DNA of 64,000 bases from Anaerospora hongkongensis (GCF_004339805.1 NZ_SLUI01000016.1:1-64000); one strand, 5' to 3'. Shown: positions 17,654-27,151, numbered from the stretch's first letter. Notes: generated by a model from the sequence alone, not told the origin. Numbers and translations are program-made.

Positions 17654-18860
17654 GCGGCGTAAAAGGATAAGTAAGTTCTATGGTATACGCTTGTTGATTT
17701 AAAAATACATAAGCCTGTAAACAGTCATACAGCTGGGTAATTGGCAAATAAGGCTGATTATCAAGCATGACAATCGGAATGGGTTTATTCTGAATCAAAA
17801 GAGTTTTGTTGGCCCCATCCCATATATACTTGTAGCCCAGCGAATCAGCAACAGTTAAAACAGGTACCGCTACGACCTCACCAGCCATTCTTGCTTCACC
17901 GGCAATCACTTTATTATTGAGTACAAGTCTGTACATATTATATTCTACCACTTTATCCTCTGCTTTTACTAGTACTTGACCGCCGAAAAGCTGCTGGAGA
18001 TTTTGTGCACTGACATAAATGACATTCCCTTTTACTGTCCCTGGCACTTCATGGGAACCAGCCTTGACACTCTGAGTCTGTTCATTCCAAATAATATTTA
18101 CCTTAACAAGATTGGCAATTGCCCAAACAGGAATATAACTTGTATCATCCTGAATAATAGCATGTTCCGCCAGTGTTTTATCATTCACTTTTATCTGGAA
18201 AAAACGCGCAATTGTCACTTGCTGATCGGCCTCTTCCTCAATCAGCCGCCTGATGTATGCATCATCAACAATACCTTGCAAATTGTGAGCAGCTAATCTC
18301 TGCTTGACCTCCTCTGCCGAAATACTGCCTCGATCATACACATCCGGATAAATACCGATTGACACCTGGCTTTCATCAACTCGCACTTTAACCCGGTCAT
18401 AGGTTATCGTGACAGGTGTTCCATAAGGGATAATTTCAAATAGTTCCTCGACGTCCTCTTCCTGCATGCGCACACAGCCATTGGAAACGACCTCACCAAT
18501 CGCCCAGGGTGCATTGGTGCCATGTATGCCATACATGGGTAAAAACTCCATCCAGCGATAGCCCAGGGGATTATCAGGACCGGAAGGAACAACCGGACCA
18601 CCCTTCGGTGGATACCAGCCGGGATCAACTTCTTTATTGTAGATAGAAAACGACCCTACTGGAGTTGGCGTTGAAAACTTGCCAATTGCAACAGGATACG
18701 TCTTGACAAGCACATTGCCCGAATAAAGTTCTAACGTCCGGCTCGGCAAGTTAATAACGACAGCCGGGGAAAGTAAATCCGGGTTGCGGCTTGCGTAGCC
18801 TGGAAGAATGGCTAAAAACAAAACAAGGACAACCACTAACACTACGCGCACATAAAACAC
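17649..18860 (-). CDS. L,D-transpeptidase with C-terminal copper-amine-oxidase-N-like domains
   Basis: YkuD-type L,D-transpeptidase, which forms 3-3 cross-links or attaches proteins to peptidoglycan outside the membrane. After a signal segment (about residues 5-25) comes the catalytic domain (about 35-160) with YGIHGTNAP and the SNGCVRM nucleophile site (His and Cys). The rest (about 230-400) holds two copper-amine-oxidase-N-like beta units (VWAIANLVKVNIIWNEQT, VADSLGYKYIWDGANKTLLI), common in Firmicutes secreted proteins and probably wall-binding or structural. GTG 18860 is six bases after GAAGGG; the ATG at 18866 abuts that site and is less likely. The ribosome site lies in a long hairpin (18864-18912). 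Confidence 0.9.
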   Translation of the reverse strand: MFYVRVVLVVVLVLFLAILPGYASRNPDLLSPAVVINLPSRTLELYSGNVLVKTYPVAIGKFSTPTPVGSFSIYNKEVDPGWYPPKGGPVVPSGPDNPLGYRWMEFLPMYGIHGTNAPWAIGEVVSNGCVRMQEEDVEELFEIIPYGTPVTITYDRVKVRVDESQVSIGIYPDVYDRGSISAEEVKQRLAAHNLQGIVDDAYIRRLIEEEADQQVTIARFFQIKVNDKTLAEHAIIQDDTSYIPVWAIANLVKVNIIWNEQTQSVKAGSHEVPGTVKGNVIYVSAQNLQQLFGGQVLVKAEDKVVEYNMYRLVLNNKVIAGEARMAGEVVAVPVLTVADSLGYKYIWDGANKTLLIQNKPIPIVMLDNQPYLPITQLYDCLQAYVFLNQQAYTIELTYPFTPQ

Positions 18861-18863
18861 AAA

Positions 18864-18912
18864 CATCCCTTCTTTAACTAGTTTAGCAACACTAAACTAA
18901 TATGAAGGGATG
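18864..18912 (-). promoter_or_regulatory. Hairpin that buries the ribosome site of the L,D-transpeptidase
   Basis: On the minus strand a 9-bp outer stem (18912-18904 with 18872-18864) pairs the GAAGGG ribosome site and the ATG triplet. An inner perfect 8-bp stem (18899-18892 with 18886-18879) stacks inside it. The hairpin is followed by TTTGTGTTTT, so it could also be a leaky terminator of the upstream kinase gene. Confidence 0.5.
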
Positions 18913-18939
18913 CCGAGGACTATGACTGCGTAAATTGGC

Positions 18940-20079
18940 TTATTGCAAATTGAGAATTTGCTGATGTACCACGGTAAGGCGGCGAATGCGGTCATCATTG
19001 ATTGGCAAATATACATGAACCTTGGTTCCTTTTGTTTCATCGGCACTGATGTTGATAAAGCCCCCATGCTCAGCAACGATGCGATGCGCTATAGGCAGGC
19101 CAAGTCCCATGCGGTCAAGCTTGGTCGTATAAAAAGGCTCAAAGGCCCTGGGAAGGATTTCCTGTCCAATGCCAACGCCGGTATCGGTTATGGCAACTAC
19201 AAGCATGTTCAATTCCGCATGAAGCCAGGTTCTTACCGTTAACGTTCCCTCCTCAACCATTGCTTCCATAGCATTTTGCATAATATTAACCAATGCTTGC
19301 TTTAAATTATTGCTATCAGCCATGATCGTCGGCAAATTGGCCACAAGCTGCTTGTCTATGGCAATTTTTTCGCCGCCCAGCTCTTTAAAGGTTAATAACA
19401 GCGCTTCCTCTACGACGCGGTTCAAATTAACAAACGGTTCTTTGCTGATTTGCGGCTTAGCAAATAAAACAAGCTCTTTGACGACATTATTGATGTAAGA
19501 CACTTCATCCAGCATTGTTTCAACCACATCGCGGCGCACCGTATACTGATTATCCTCAAGGCGATTGAGCATAACCTGCAGGTATCCGCTGATCGTGGTC
19601 AGCGGCGTCCGAACATGATGTGCCACACCTGCTGCTAATTCACCTAACGACATCAGCATTTGCGTCGTCTGTATCTGCTTGATTGCAGCCCGAATCGCAG
19701 ACAGATCTTGAAGAATCACAATAACGCCGCTTACACTGCCATTGGCGTCACGCAGTTTAAGTGTATCCACATGGACATAGATATATTGTTCCTTAACGCG
19801 CACCTTCAAGGTCGTCGTATAAATATCATCATATTCGGAAATGGTAAAAATACGCAAAAACTTTTCACCTAAATGCCGAAATGCTAAGTCTGCCGGTTTT
19901 CCAATTGCTTTGTTCCGCTCTATTCCGCATATCTTTTCTGCTTCCCGGTTAAGATTTTTTAACTTCATGGCACTATCAACAAAGACAATGCCGTTTTTCG
20001 CAGTTTCGAAATACTCTCTATCCTCTTCTTCACGGCTCAAATAAACCACTTTATTATTTACAGCCTCAGCAGAGTACAT
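18940..20079 (-). CDS. Cytosolic PAS-domain sensor histidine kinase
   Basis: 379 aa with no membrane segment. It has a PAS domain (about 22-130; AKNGIVFVDSAMKLKNLNRE), a HisKA dimerisation domain with phospho-acceptor His in AAGVAHHVRTPLTTISGY (about residue 154), and a HATPase domain with N box NIMQNAMEAM, DTGVGIG and GLGLPIAHRIV. The layout resembles NtrB/KinA-like kinases of Firmicutes, and a sporulation-phosphorelay role is possible. No response regulator is adjacent. ATG 20079 follows a GGGGATG site at loose spacing. A 240-base leader with a structured element (20197-20321) precedes it. The L,D-transpeptidase gene follows 79 bases downstream. Confidence 0.88.
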   Translation of the reverse strand: MYSAEAVNNKVVYLSREEEDREYFETAKNGIVFVDSAMKLKNLNREAEKICGIERNKAIGKPADLAFRHLGEKFLRIFTISEYDDIYTTTLKVRVKEQYIYVHVDTLKLRDANGSVSGVIVILQDLSAIRAAIKQIQTTQMLMSLGELAAGVAHHVRTPLTTISGYLQVMLNRLEDNQYTVRRDVVETMLDEVSYINNVVKELVLFAKPQISKEPFVNLNRVVEEALLLTFKELGGEKIAIDKQLVANLPTIMADSNNLKQALVNIMQNAMEAMVEEGTLTVRTWLHAELNMLVVAITDTGVGIGQEILPRAFEPFYTTKLDRMGLGLPIAHRIVAEHGGFINISADETKGTKVHVYLPINDDRIRRLTVVHQQILNLQ

Positions 20080-20196
20080 AGTCTTTCATCCCCTTTTTTC
20101 CAATCCCTTTGAAGTAAGGTGATGAATAACATTCTTGTAAATAATTGTATTTCCTGCAAAAATAGACCAATTAAAAATCGTAAAAAACTGACACAA

Positions 20197-20321
20197 TACT
20201 GCTTTGCCGGCAGTAGATATGTCGAATTTTTCCGCTTCTTTTCGGCTTCTGCGGCCGGAAGTGAGCAGTAGCGGGGAACCTGGCTATTACTGCCTCCTTA
20301 GCGGCGCAAGGTATTTCGACA
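20197..20321 (-). ncRNA. Candidate structured leader RNA of the histidine kinase gene
   Basis: Inverted TGTCGAA heptamers (20321-20315 and 20226-20220) close a GC-rich core of about 88 bases. Inside, tactgc at 20288-20293 pairs with gcagta at 20265-20270 and cctt/aagg (20297-20310) makes a second stem. Just downstream, gcagta (20210-20215) and tactgc (20197-20202) pair in a further hairpin, followed a few bases later by TTTTTT. The same hexamer therefore occurs four times and could swap partners, as in a riboswitch platform. I could not match it to c-di-GMP, c-di-AMP, cobalamin, SAM, FMN, THF, TPP or SRP consensus. Confidence 0.4.
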
Positions 20322-20426
20322 AAATAACCTCATTTTCCATATATTTACAATCTAAAATTTGGAGTTTTCTTAGCAGAGCGAAAGCAACTTGCTGTTTTTT
20401 ACCATTTTTTTACATAAAATAAACAA

Positions 20427-20444
20427 GACCGCTATTCAGCGGCC
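20427..20444 (-). terminator. Terminator of the 20459-20812 gene
   Basis: 7-bp GC-rich stem (20427-20433 with 20438-20444, one G-U), 4-base loop, followed on the minus strand by TTGTTTATTTT. Confidence 0.7.
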
Positions 20445-20458
20445 TTTTATCACAACAG

Positions 20459-20812
20459 TTAAGCACCAAGATATTTTTGGTAGAAGTACTCCGGATCAAT
20501 CGCTTCTGGAACGATCGCGTGAAACCGCAGCCATTCGTTCCCCTTCTCTTCTTTCGTCAGCAAATACGCCTTAGCAGGAAAATCCCGGCAATCAATACTT
20601 AACAGTTCCTCTTCTTCACTGGCGGCTTCTAGTTCATCATCCGCATCCGCCTCACTGTAAAAGTATTGATTAATTTGCAATAATGACCCTTCATCGTTAT
20701 AAACAGCATCAAAATATACGGCACCGCAATCAATTGTAAATTCATAGTTATTACCGTTGAAAGGCATACGTCCCATATACACTCTTTCTACCGGCACTCT
20801 ACTCATTCTCAT
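20459..20812 (-). CDS. Hypothetical acidic protein, 117 aa
   Basis: Soluble protein without a known family. The first half is beta-rich (VYMGRMPFNGNNYEFTIDCG). A very acidic stretch follows near residues 57-75 (SEADADDELEAASEEEE). The C-terminal third resembles a small alpha/beta unit (WLRFHAIVPEAIDPEYFYQK). I choose ATG 20812, preceded by a GGGGGG run at normal spacing, over an ATG 18 bases upstream. Its own terminator (20427-20444) separates it from the structured leader of the kinase gene. No neighbour gives a hint of function. Confidence 0.65.
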   Translation of the reverse strand: MRMSRVPVERVYMGRMPFNGNNYEFTIDCGAVYFDAVYNDEGSLLQINQYFYSEADADDELEAASEEEELLSIDCRDFPAKAYLLTKEEKGNEWLRFHAIVPEAIDPEYFYQKYLGA

Positions 20813-20987
20813 TAGCGTCCCCCCTGTCAAATAACTACTTTACCATTATACCCCTGTGCACAGCTCTTATACGATTGCCAGAAATCTTAGTTATAGAATC
20901 ATCAAGGTGCCGCAGGATAAATCTGTTTTGATTTTTTGTTCATTACAAAGCCTAGGAACGGGAAGACTAAAAACAGGAGGTGATAAT

Positions 20988-21107
20988 ATGGCAGCTAAAG
21001 ATCGCTCCACTAACAAAGGGGATAAAACCAAAGGCGCTGAAGTATCAGCAAAAGATCAAAAAGACCAGAAAAAGAATATGCCCTGCAAAAACTCTGTACC
21101 TACCTAA
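20988..21107 (+). CDS. Small lysine-rich protein, 39 aa
   Basis: A short ORF with an excellent AGGAGGTGATAAT ribosome site directly before ATG 20988 and an intrinsic terminator at once after the stop. The product starts MAAKDRSTNKGDKTKG and is almost entirely charged and polar (Lys, Asp, Gln), with one Cys near the end, so it should be unfolded or bind nucleic acid. It may belong to the small spore-protein type, but no SASP motif is visible. Strong translation signals and the terminator make it likely to be real. Confidence 0.6.
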   Translation: MAAKDRSTNKGDKTKGAEVSAKDQKDQKKNMPCKNSVPT

Positions 21108-21117
21108 TCCACCCCAA

Positions 21118-21147
21118 AAAAGCTCTCCCTTAAGGGAGGGCTTTTTT
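21118..21147 (+). terminator. Terminator of the 39-aa gene
   Basis: 9-bp stem (21121-21129 with 21134-21142, one G-U), AA-rich 5' flank and TTTTTT on the 3' side. Confidence 0.8.
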
Positions 21148-21237
21148 ATTTATTTCTACAGTTACAGGCAGGGAAGACCACCGTCTATCTGGAATAAATT
21201 TGAATTACAAATAACTGCATAAAAAGGAGTGATCACT

Positions 21238-22641
21238 GTGGCTGAGAAAAAATGGAGCAGTATTCTTCTTGCTTTTGGCTGTCTCGCATTCATTACCTGG
21301 TTCACACCTGACCTGGCCGGCCTTAAACCGGCTGGAAAAGCATCGCTGGCTATTGCCGTTTTTGCGATTATTATCTGGGTTACCCAAGCAGTAGACGATG
21401 CACTAAGCGGACTCATTATTGTATTCTTACTAGCCTCAATGAAAGCAACCGACATCACAGGTGCCTTTAGCGGCTATGCCAACACAGCCTTGTGGCTAAT
21501 TGTCATTGGCTTTATCATGGCAGGCTGCATGGAAAAGTCAGGCTTGTCCAAGCGGATCGCCCTCTTGCTCGTGAATTCAGCCGGTGGCTCAGCAACGAAA
21601 GTCTACTGGGCTGTCGCCTTGGTAATGGCAGTGATGAGTTTTTTGGTTCCTTCCATCACCGCCCGCACACTGCTTATGCTCCCGATTATCTTAGGTATTG
21701 GCCAGGCTTTTGACGCCCGCCAGGGCCAGAGCAATATTATGAAGGCACTCTTATTTATCGTGGCCATGAGCGGAACCATGATGAGTATCGGCATTTTGAC
21801 TGCTCATGTAGGCAATCCGATTACTGCCGGACTGATTCAGGCTGCCACACAAAAAACAATCTCCTGGTCCGATTGGCTGCGCATCGGCGCGCCTCCCGCT
21901 TTTACACTTGCATTTATTTCTGTCTATGTCATTCGCTTAATGTGGCCTCCGGAAATCAACAATCTCGGCAAAGGCCAGGAATTTGTGCAGCGGGAGCTTG
22001 CCGCTTTGGGACGGCTGAGAAAACAGGAAATCTATACATTACTGGTATTTTCAATCACACTTATACTCTGGGCAACCGATTCGCTACATAAAGTGAATGT
22101 TGTTATAGTCGGAATGCTGGCTGTCATATTGCTTTTGTGGCCCGGTTCAGGCATTATGAACTGGAAAGAAGCGCAGCAAAAAGTTCCCTGGAATGTCTTC
22201 ATACTCTATGGAGCGGGCTTATCAATGGGAACGGCCCTCGTAAGCTCAGGAGCCGCTAAGTGGCTGGCAGGAACACTTTTATCCCCGATTGCCTTTATGG
22301 GGCACGCCGCCCAAATGATCATCTTAATTTGGCTTGCTACAGGCTTACAAGTCTTCTTTACAGGCGGCGGACCGAAAACAACGGCCTTAACGCCGATAGT
22401 GATTGCCCACGCCGTTACAATCGGTGCCGACCCCTTAGTTTTTGCCCTGATTTTGGGTATGAATATGCAGCATCAATACCTGCTGCCTGTCAGCAACATG
22501 CCGAATGCCGTAGCAATGGGTACCAGCCACATCACACCAGGCGAATTAATGAAGACAGGTGCCGTTATGAGCTTATTGGCAGCCTTCTTCATGAGCTTAA
22601 TGGTATTAACGTACTGGAAGTGGTTAGGCTTGGTACACTAA
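21238..22641 (+). CDS. DASS/SLC13-family anion:sodium symporter
   Basis: Inner-membrane transporter of the divalent anion:Na+ symporter family (di- and tricarboxylates, sulfate or hydroxyacids), 467 aa with about 11-12 helices. Typical features are two similar halves, LIVIGFIMAGCMEKSGLSKRIALLL in the first and an FTGGGPKTTALTPIVIAHA-type loop in the second. I place the start at GTG 21238, eight bases after AAGGAG; the GTG at 21229 lies inside that site. The next gene, a GlcD-type flavoenzyme, begins 21 bases downstream, so the natural substrate is probably a 2-hydroxy acid such as lactate, glycolate or malate. That is inference from context. Confidence 0.88.
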   Translation: MAEKKWSSILLAFGCLAFITWFTPDLAGLKPAGKASLAIAVFAIIIWVTQAVDDALSGLIIVFLLASMKATDITGAFSGYANTALWLIVIGFIMAGCMEKSGLSKRIALLLVNSAGGSATKVYWAVALVMAVMSFLVPSITARTLLMLPIILGIGQAFDARQGQSNIMKALLFIVAMSGTMMSIGILTAHVGNPITAGLIQAATQKTISWSDWLRIGAPPAFTLAFISVYVIRLMWPPEINNLGKGQEFVQRELAALGRLRKQEIYTLLVFSITLILWATDSLHKVNVVIVGMLAVILLLWPGSGIMNWKEAQQKVPWNVFILYGAGLSMGTALVSSGAAKWLAGTLLSPIAFMGHAAQMIILIWLATGLQVFFTGGGPKTTALTPIVIAHAVTIGADPLVFALILGMNMQHQYLLPVSNMPNAVAMGTSHITPGELMKTGAVMSLLAAFFMSLMVLTYWKWLGLVH

Positions 22642-22662
22642 ACTTATACAGGAGGAATAGCA

Positions 22663-24063
22663 ATGCAAACCTATCAACCCATAACACCAGCTATCATTGA
22701 GCAATTACAAGCGCTGGTGAGTGAAAAGAATGTTATTATCGACAATGACCGCCTGGAGGTCTATTCACATGATGAAGTAACCGACCAGCGCTATCATCAT
22801 ATGCCGGAAGTAGTCGTTCTTCCCGAAACGGCGCAGCAAATCGCGGAAATTATGAAACTAGCAAATCAGGAATTAATTCCTGTCGTTCCCCGGGGGGCAG
22901 GAACAGGCCTGGCTTGCGGAGCCGTTCCCATCTACGGTGGTATCGTCATCAGCCTGGAAAATATGAACCGCATTCTGGAAGTCAATGTTGACAACCTATA
23001 TATGGTAGTTGAGCCAGGCGTTCTTACTGACGATGTTCAAAAAACGGCAAAATCCCATGGACTATTTTACGCAGGCGACCCGTGCAGCGGCGACAGCTGT
23101 TTTATCGGCGGAAATGTAGCTACCAATGCCGGCGGCAATAAAGCCGTTAAATACGGCACAACCCGGCACCAGGTATATAGTATCGAAGTAGTCACGCCGC
23201 TGGGGAAAATCGTTGAGCTCGGCGGGCGCCTTAATAAAAATACTACCGGCTATTGTCTGGAGCAGCTCATGATGGGCTCAGAAGGAACGTTAGGCATCAT
23301 CACCAAGATAACCTTAAAGCTGCTGCCGCTTCCACAGCATGTAATCGATCTGCTGGCCATCTTCCCTGATATTGAATCGGCTATCGGCATTGTCGGCAAG
23401 GTCACAAAAGCCGGCATCACGCCAAGCTGCATTGAATTCATGGATAATGAAACCATTAAGATGGTAGAGCGCTTTTTAAATGAAAAATTACCGAACAGCG
23501 ATACCGGTCATTACGTCATTATTCAAGCTGAGGCCGATAATGAAGATGCGCTTGATGATAAAGCGATCTTGCTTGATGAGCTGTGTAACGCTCATGGAGC
23601 GCTGCAGATTCTCGTAGCCGATCCGCAAAAAATCTGGCGGGCACGGAAAGCCTTTTCCGAAGCAGTCCGCCATGAAAGCCTGGTTATGGGTAAAGAAGAT
23701 ATCGTTGTGCCAATCGATAAAATTCCGGAAATGATGCAGGAAATTGCAATATTAAGCAAAAAGTACCAGCTCATTACCCGAACGGCCAGCCATGCCGGCG
23801 ACGGAAATATCCATCTTAATATTCTAAAAGGCACTATGCCCGATTCCCAGTGGGATGAAATGCTTGCGGCCTTACAGCATGAACTATATGCCATTGTTTA
23901 CCGTCTTGGCGGTAAGTTGTCCGGCGAGCATGGTATCGGCTATAAACGTAAACAGTTAATGCAAGAGTATACGCAGCCCGCTGAGCTGGAAATGATGCGT
24001 GCAATCAAACTCGCGCTTGATCCTAACCAGATTTTAAATCCCGGCAAAATTTTTGACATCTAA
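22663..24063 (+). CDS. FAD-linked 2-hydroxyacid dehydrogenase (GlcD/lactate dehydrogenase type)
   Basis: 466 aa flavoprotein that oxidises a 2-hydroxyacid such as D-lactate or glycolate to the 2-oxoacid. It has an N-terminal FAD_binding_4 (PCMH) domain with PRGAGTGLACGAVP, EPGVLTDDVQ, FIGGNVATNAGG and the MMGSEGTLGII signature, and a C-terminal FAD-oxidase domain with HAGDGNIHLNIL and GEHGIGYKRKQLM. ATG 22663 follows AGGAGG. The electron acceptor is not evident. In anaerobes such enzymes often work with EtfAB, but the Etf genes here (37254-39257) belong to another cluster. Co-transcribed with the DASS transporter. Confidence 0.9.
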   Translation: MQTYQPITPAIIEQLQALVSEKNVIIDNDRLEVYSHDEVTDQRYHHMPEVVVLPETAQQIAEIMKLANQELIPVVPRGAGTGLACGAVPIYGGIVISLENMNRILEVNVDNLYMVVEPGVLTDDVQKTAKSHGLFYAGDPCSGDSCFIGGNVATNAGGNKAVKYGTTRHQVYSIEVVTPLGKIVELGGRLNKNTTGYCLEQLMMGSEGTLGIITKITLKLLPLPQHVIDLLAIFPDIESAIGIVGKVTKAGITPSCIEFMDNETIKMVERFLNEKLPNSDTGHYVIIQAEADNEDALDDKAILLDELCNAHGALQILVADPQKIWRARKAFSEAVRHESLVMGKEDIVVPIDKIPEMMQEIAILSKKYQLITRTASHAGDGNIHLNILKGTMPDSQWDEMLAALQHELYAIVYRLGGKLSGEHGIGYKRKQLMQEYTQPAELEMMRAIKLALDPNQILNPGKIFDI

Positions 24064-24086
24064 TTGTAAGAACACTACCAGGATAA

Positions 24087-24127
24087 AAAATAGTCGAGGC
24101 CTCCACTTTGGAGGCCTCGACTATTTT
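24087..24127 (+). terminator. Terminator of the DASS-GlcD operon
   Basis: Perfect 18-bp stem (24087-24104 with 24110-24127), 5-base loop. The A and T flanks are part of the stem, so it can also end the leftward transcript from 24256. Confidence 0.88.
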
Positions 24128-24142
24128 GACGCCCCAAACTGA

Positions 24143-24256
24143 TTAGCAGCAGTCTGAAGAGCAGTCATCATTAAAGCAGAAAAACAGTAAGAGTATGATA
24201 ATGATGATGATAATCCCGCATCCACCATTATTATTACCGAAGCCACCAAAACCCAT
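24143..24256 (-). CDS. Small Gly/Cys-rich membrane peptide, probable spore protein, 37 aa
   Basis: The product begins MGFGGFGNNNGGCG and continues with an unbroken hydrophobic run of seven Ile, three Leu and two Phe (residues 15-26). It ends with a Cys-rich acidic tail containing Cys at 27, 32, 36 and 37. A Gly-rich head plus one membrane helix recalls the YjcZ/SscA group of tiny Bacillus spore proteins, though the Cys tail differs. ATG 24256 follows GGAGG by seven bases. A sigma-K-like -10 (CATACGCTA, 24309-24301) sits at the right distance, and the neighbour upstream is a collagen-like spore-surface gene. Confidence 0.65.
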   Translation of the reverse strand: MGFGGFGNNNGGCGIIIIIIILLLFFCFNDDCSSDCC

Positions 24257-24300
24257 TTGAATTCCTCCTCTGCCGGATATGTAATAGTTATATCCTGCTA

Positions 24301-24328
24301 TAGCGTATGCCGCCCGGGAGGCATTGGT
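24301..24328 (-). promoter_or_regulatory. Sigma-K-like promoter of the 37-aa gene
   Basis: AC at 24328-24327, 17 bp, CATACGCTA at 24309-24301, matching the mother-cell sigma-K pattern AC-N16/17-CATANNNTA. The start point would be about 40 bases before the ATG. Confidence 0.4.
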
Positions 24329-24395
24329 TACTCCTAATGATTAAATTTAGTTTTGACTCGCAAAAAAATTTTAAACTGCAGTTTTTGACACCTGC

Positions 24396-25796
<1,401 letters not shown>

Positions 25797-25847
25797 TTAA
25801 ATAAGTTAATAAAACTAAGTAATAATTTAGTAGAAAAGATTATGCTT

Positions 25848-25876
25848 TATTATATGTAGCCTGAAAAATTGAGTGT
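25848..25876 (-). promoter_or_regulatory. Sigma-K-like promoter of the collagen-like gene
   Basis: AC at 25874-25873, 16 bp, CATATAATA at 25856-25848 (CATANNNTA). A TATAAT is embedded, but no -35 for sigma-A lies 16-18 bp upstream. The start point would be about 60 bases before the ATG. Confidence 0.45.
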
Positions 25877-25912
25877 TAGCAAGAAAACGAGGAAACTATT
25901 CCCAGGCAAATA

Positions 25913-25956
25913 TTGAAAACACCGCCTTGCCAATTAAGGTCAGACGGTGTTTTCAA
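25913..25956. repeat. Long hairpin in the 25779-26129 intergenic stretch
   Basis: 12-bp arms (25913-25924 with 25945-25956) enclose an inner cctt/aagg stem. The 350-base stretch holds this hairpin, the sigma-K-like promoter and the tRNA-Leu terminator, but no gene I can support. It may be a second barrier to read-through from the tRNA. Confidence 0.55.
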
Positions 25957-26040
25957 CATCCTAGTTTGTATTATAAAATTGGACTAAGTTAATCATTTGC
26001 TCAAATTCAATAGCGATAGCTGCAAGGAGGCTGGAAAACA

Positions 26041-26066
26041 AAAAAAGCCCGGATATACTCCGCGCA
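26041..26066 (-). terminator. Terminator of tRNA-Leu (CAA)
   Basis: 7-bp stem with one mismatch (GCGCGGA with TCCGGGC on the minus strand), followed by TTTTTTTG, about 65 bases after the tRNA. Confidence 0.6.
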
Positions 26067-26129
26067 TTCGTATCACCTTTTTTGCTTACATGCTCTTTAT
26101 TTATGGTAAGCTAATATTTTAAATTTAAT

Positions 26130-26215
26130 TGGTGCCCGGGAAGGGACTTGAACCCCCACACCATTCCTGATAGCAGATTTTGAGTCTGCCGCGTCTGCCA
26201 TTCCGCCACCCGGGC
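26130..26215 (-). tRNA. tRNA-Leu (CAA)
   Basis: 86 nt class II tRNA with encoded CCA. The anticodon loop CTCAAAA gives CAA. Acceptor GCCCGGG pairs with CCCGGGC. Confidence 0.96.
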
Positions 26216-26252
26216 AAGTATTATGTTGAGTTATCTGTACCGGACATTTAAT

Positions 26253-26281
26253 ATAATATCACGGGGTCCATCAGCTGTCAA
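26253..26281 (-). promoter_or_regulatory. Promoter of tRNA-Leu (CAA)
   Basis: TTGACA (26281-26276), 17 bp, TATTAT (26258-26253), ending about 38 bases before the tRNA. Confidence 0.8.
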
Positions 26282-26373
26282 GCATATTTATTTTATTTTT
26301 TATGTTATTTTAATAGGAATTTTCCTGCGCCACCGCTAACTATTTAATTAGACAGGAAAGGAACAGTAAAACC

Positions 26374-27102
26374 ATGAAATCAGTAATGATCTACGGATCA
26401 CCGGTTCCGTATGAAATAGCCCGGGTCAAAAAACGTAAAACGATCCAAATTGCCTTTACACCGGAAGGACTGCTTAAAGTAAAGATCCCTTATGCCGTAA
26501 CCGAAGGAGAAGCGGAAAAAATCTTATTAAGCAAAGCAAACTGGATACACAAACAGCGGCAGCGTCTTGCTGATCTTTCAGATAATCCTACTAACGGTAA
26601 TTTCGCCCCTGATGCCCTGCTGCTATATCTTGGCCAGGAATACCGGTTAAAATTGATTGCCGCTGACAAAGATCAGGTCTTTATTCAGGGTGAAACACTT
26701 GTAGTTCAATGCAGTGTCCCGCCAGCCGCTTTGCCCGAAGCTGCTCAGAAACTTCTGCTGAATTGGTATATCGACCAGGCACGTACCGCTTTAGTAAGCC
26801 GCACCAGATATTGGGCACAACGAATCGGGGTTTCTCCCCTCAGAATAACCATCCGTGATCAGAAAACCCGGTGGGGCAGCTGCTCTACCCGAGGCAGTCT
26901 TAATTACAGCTGGCGTCTGATTATGGCCCCCAGCCCAGTCCTGGATTATCTGGTTATTCACGAACTATGCCATATGAAAGTTGCTAATCATTCCTCCACC
27001 TTCTGGCGCCTGGTTGCGAATTACACCGTTGATTATAACAGCCACCGGCGCTGGCTGAAAGATAATGGCCGTTTGTTAATGCGCTTGTTTACCCGACAAT
27101 AG
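26374..27102 (+). CDS. YgjP-type (DUF45) metallopeptidase-like protein
   Basis: 242 aa protein of the YgjP/WLM group of predicted zinc metalloproteases. The zinc motif HELCH lies at about residue 195 in VIHELCHMKVANHSSTFW, preceded by the family hallmark TRWGSCSTRGSLNYSWRLI. The N-terminal part (IQIAFTPEGLLKVKIPYAVT) is the small beta domain usual in this family. No signal peptide, so it is cytosolic. Some homologues sit with restriction or repair systems, but none is near here. ATG 26374 has a purine-rich AGGAAAGGAAC upstream at rather long spacing. Single-gene unit with its own terminator. Confidence 0.88.
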   Translation: MKSVMIYGSPVPYEIARVKKRKTIQIAFTPEGLLKVKIPYAVTEGEAEKILLSKANWIHKQRQRLADLSDNPTNGNFAPDALLLYLGQEYRLKLIAADKDQVFIQGETLVVQCSVPPAALPEAAQKLLLNWYIDQARTALVSRTRYWAQRIGVSPLRITIRDQKTRWGSCSTRGSLNYSWRLIMAPSPVLDYLVIHELCHMKVANHSSTFWRLVANYTVDYNSHRRWLKDNGRLLMRLFTRQ

Positions 27103-27118
27103 GATATTCAACTAAGGC

Positions 27119-27151
27119 CCTCCGGACAGATTCTAAGTCCGGAGGTTTTTT
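27119..27151 (+). terminator. Terminator of the YgjP-type gene
   Basis: 9-bp stem (27119-27127 with 27137-27145) followed by TTTTTTCT. The 280 bases beyond it (27152-27430) are AT-rich and hold only promoter-like sequence for the next gene. Confidence 0.88.

Noticed and set aside
20220-20321. Known riboswitch or SRP RNA at the structured leader
   Set aside because: CCGGAAG and CCCGCTACTG look like SRP and cobalamin fragments, but their order and surrounding motifs do not fit either, nor c-di-GMP or c-di-AMP classes.
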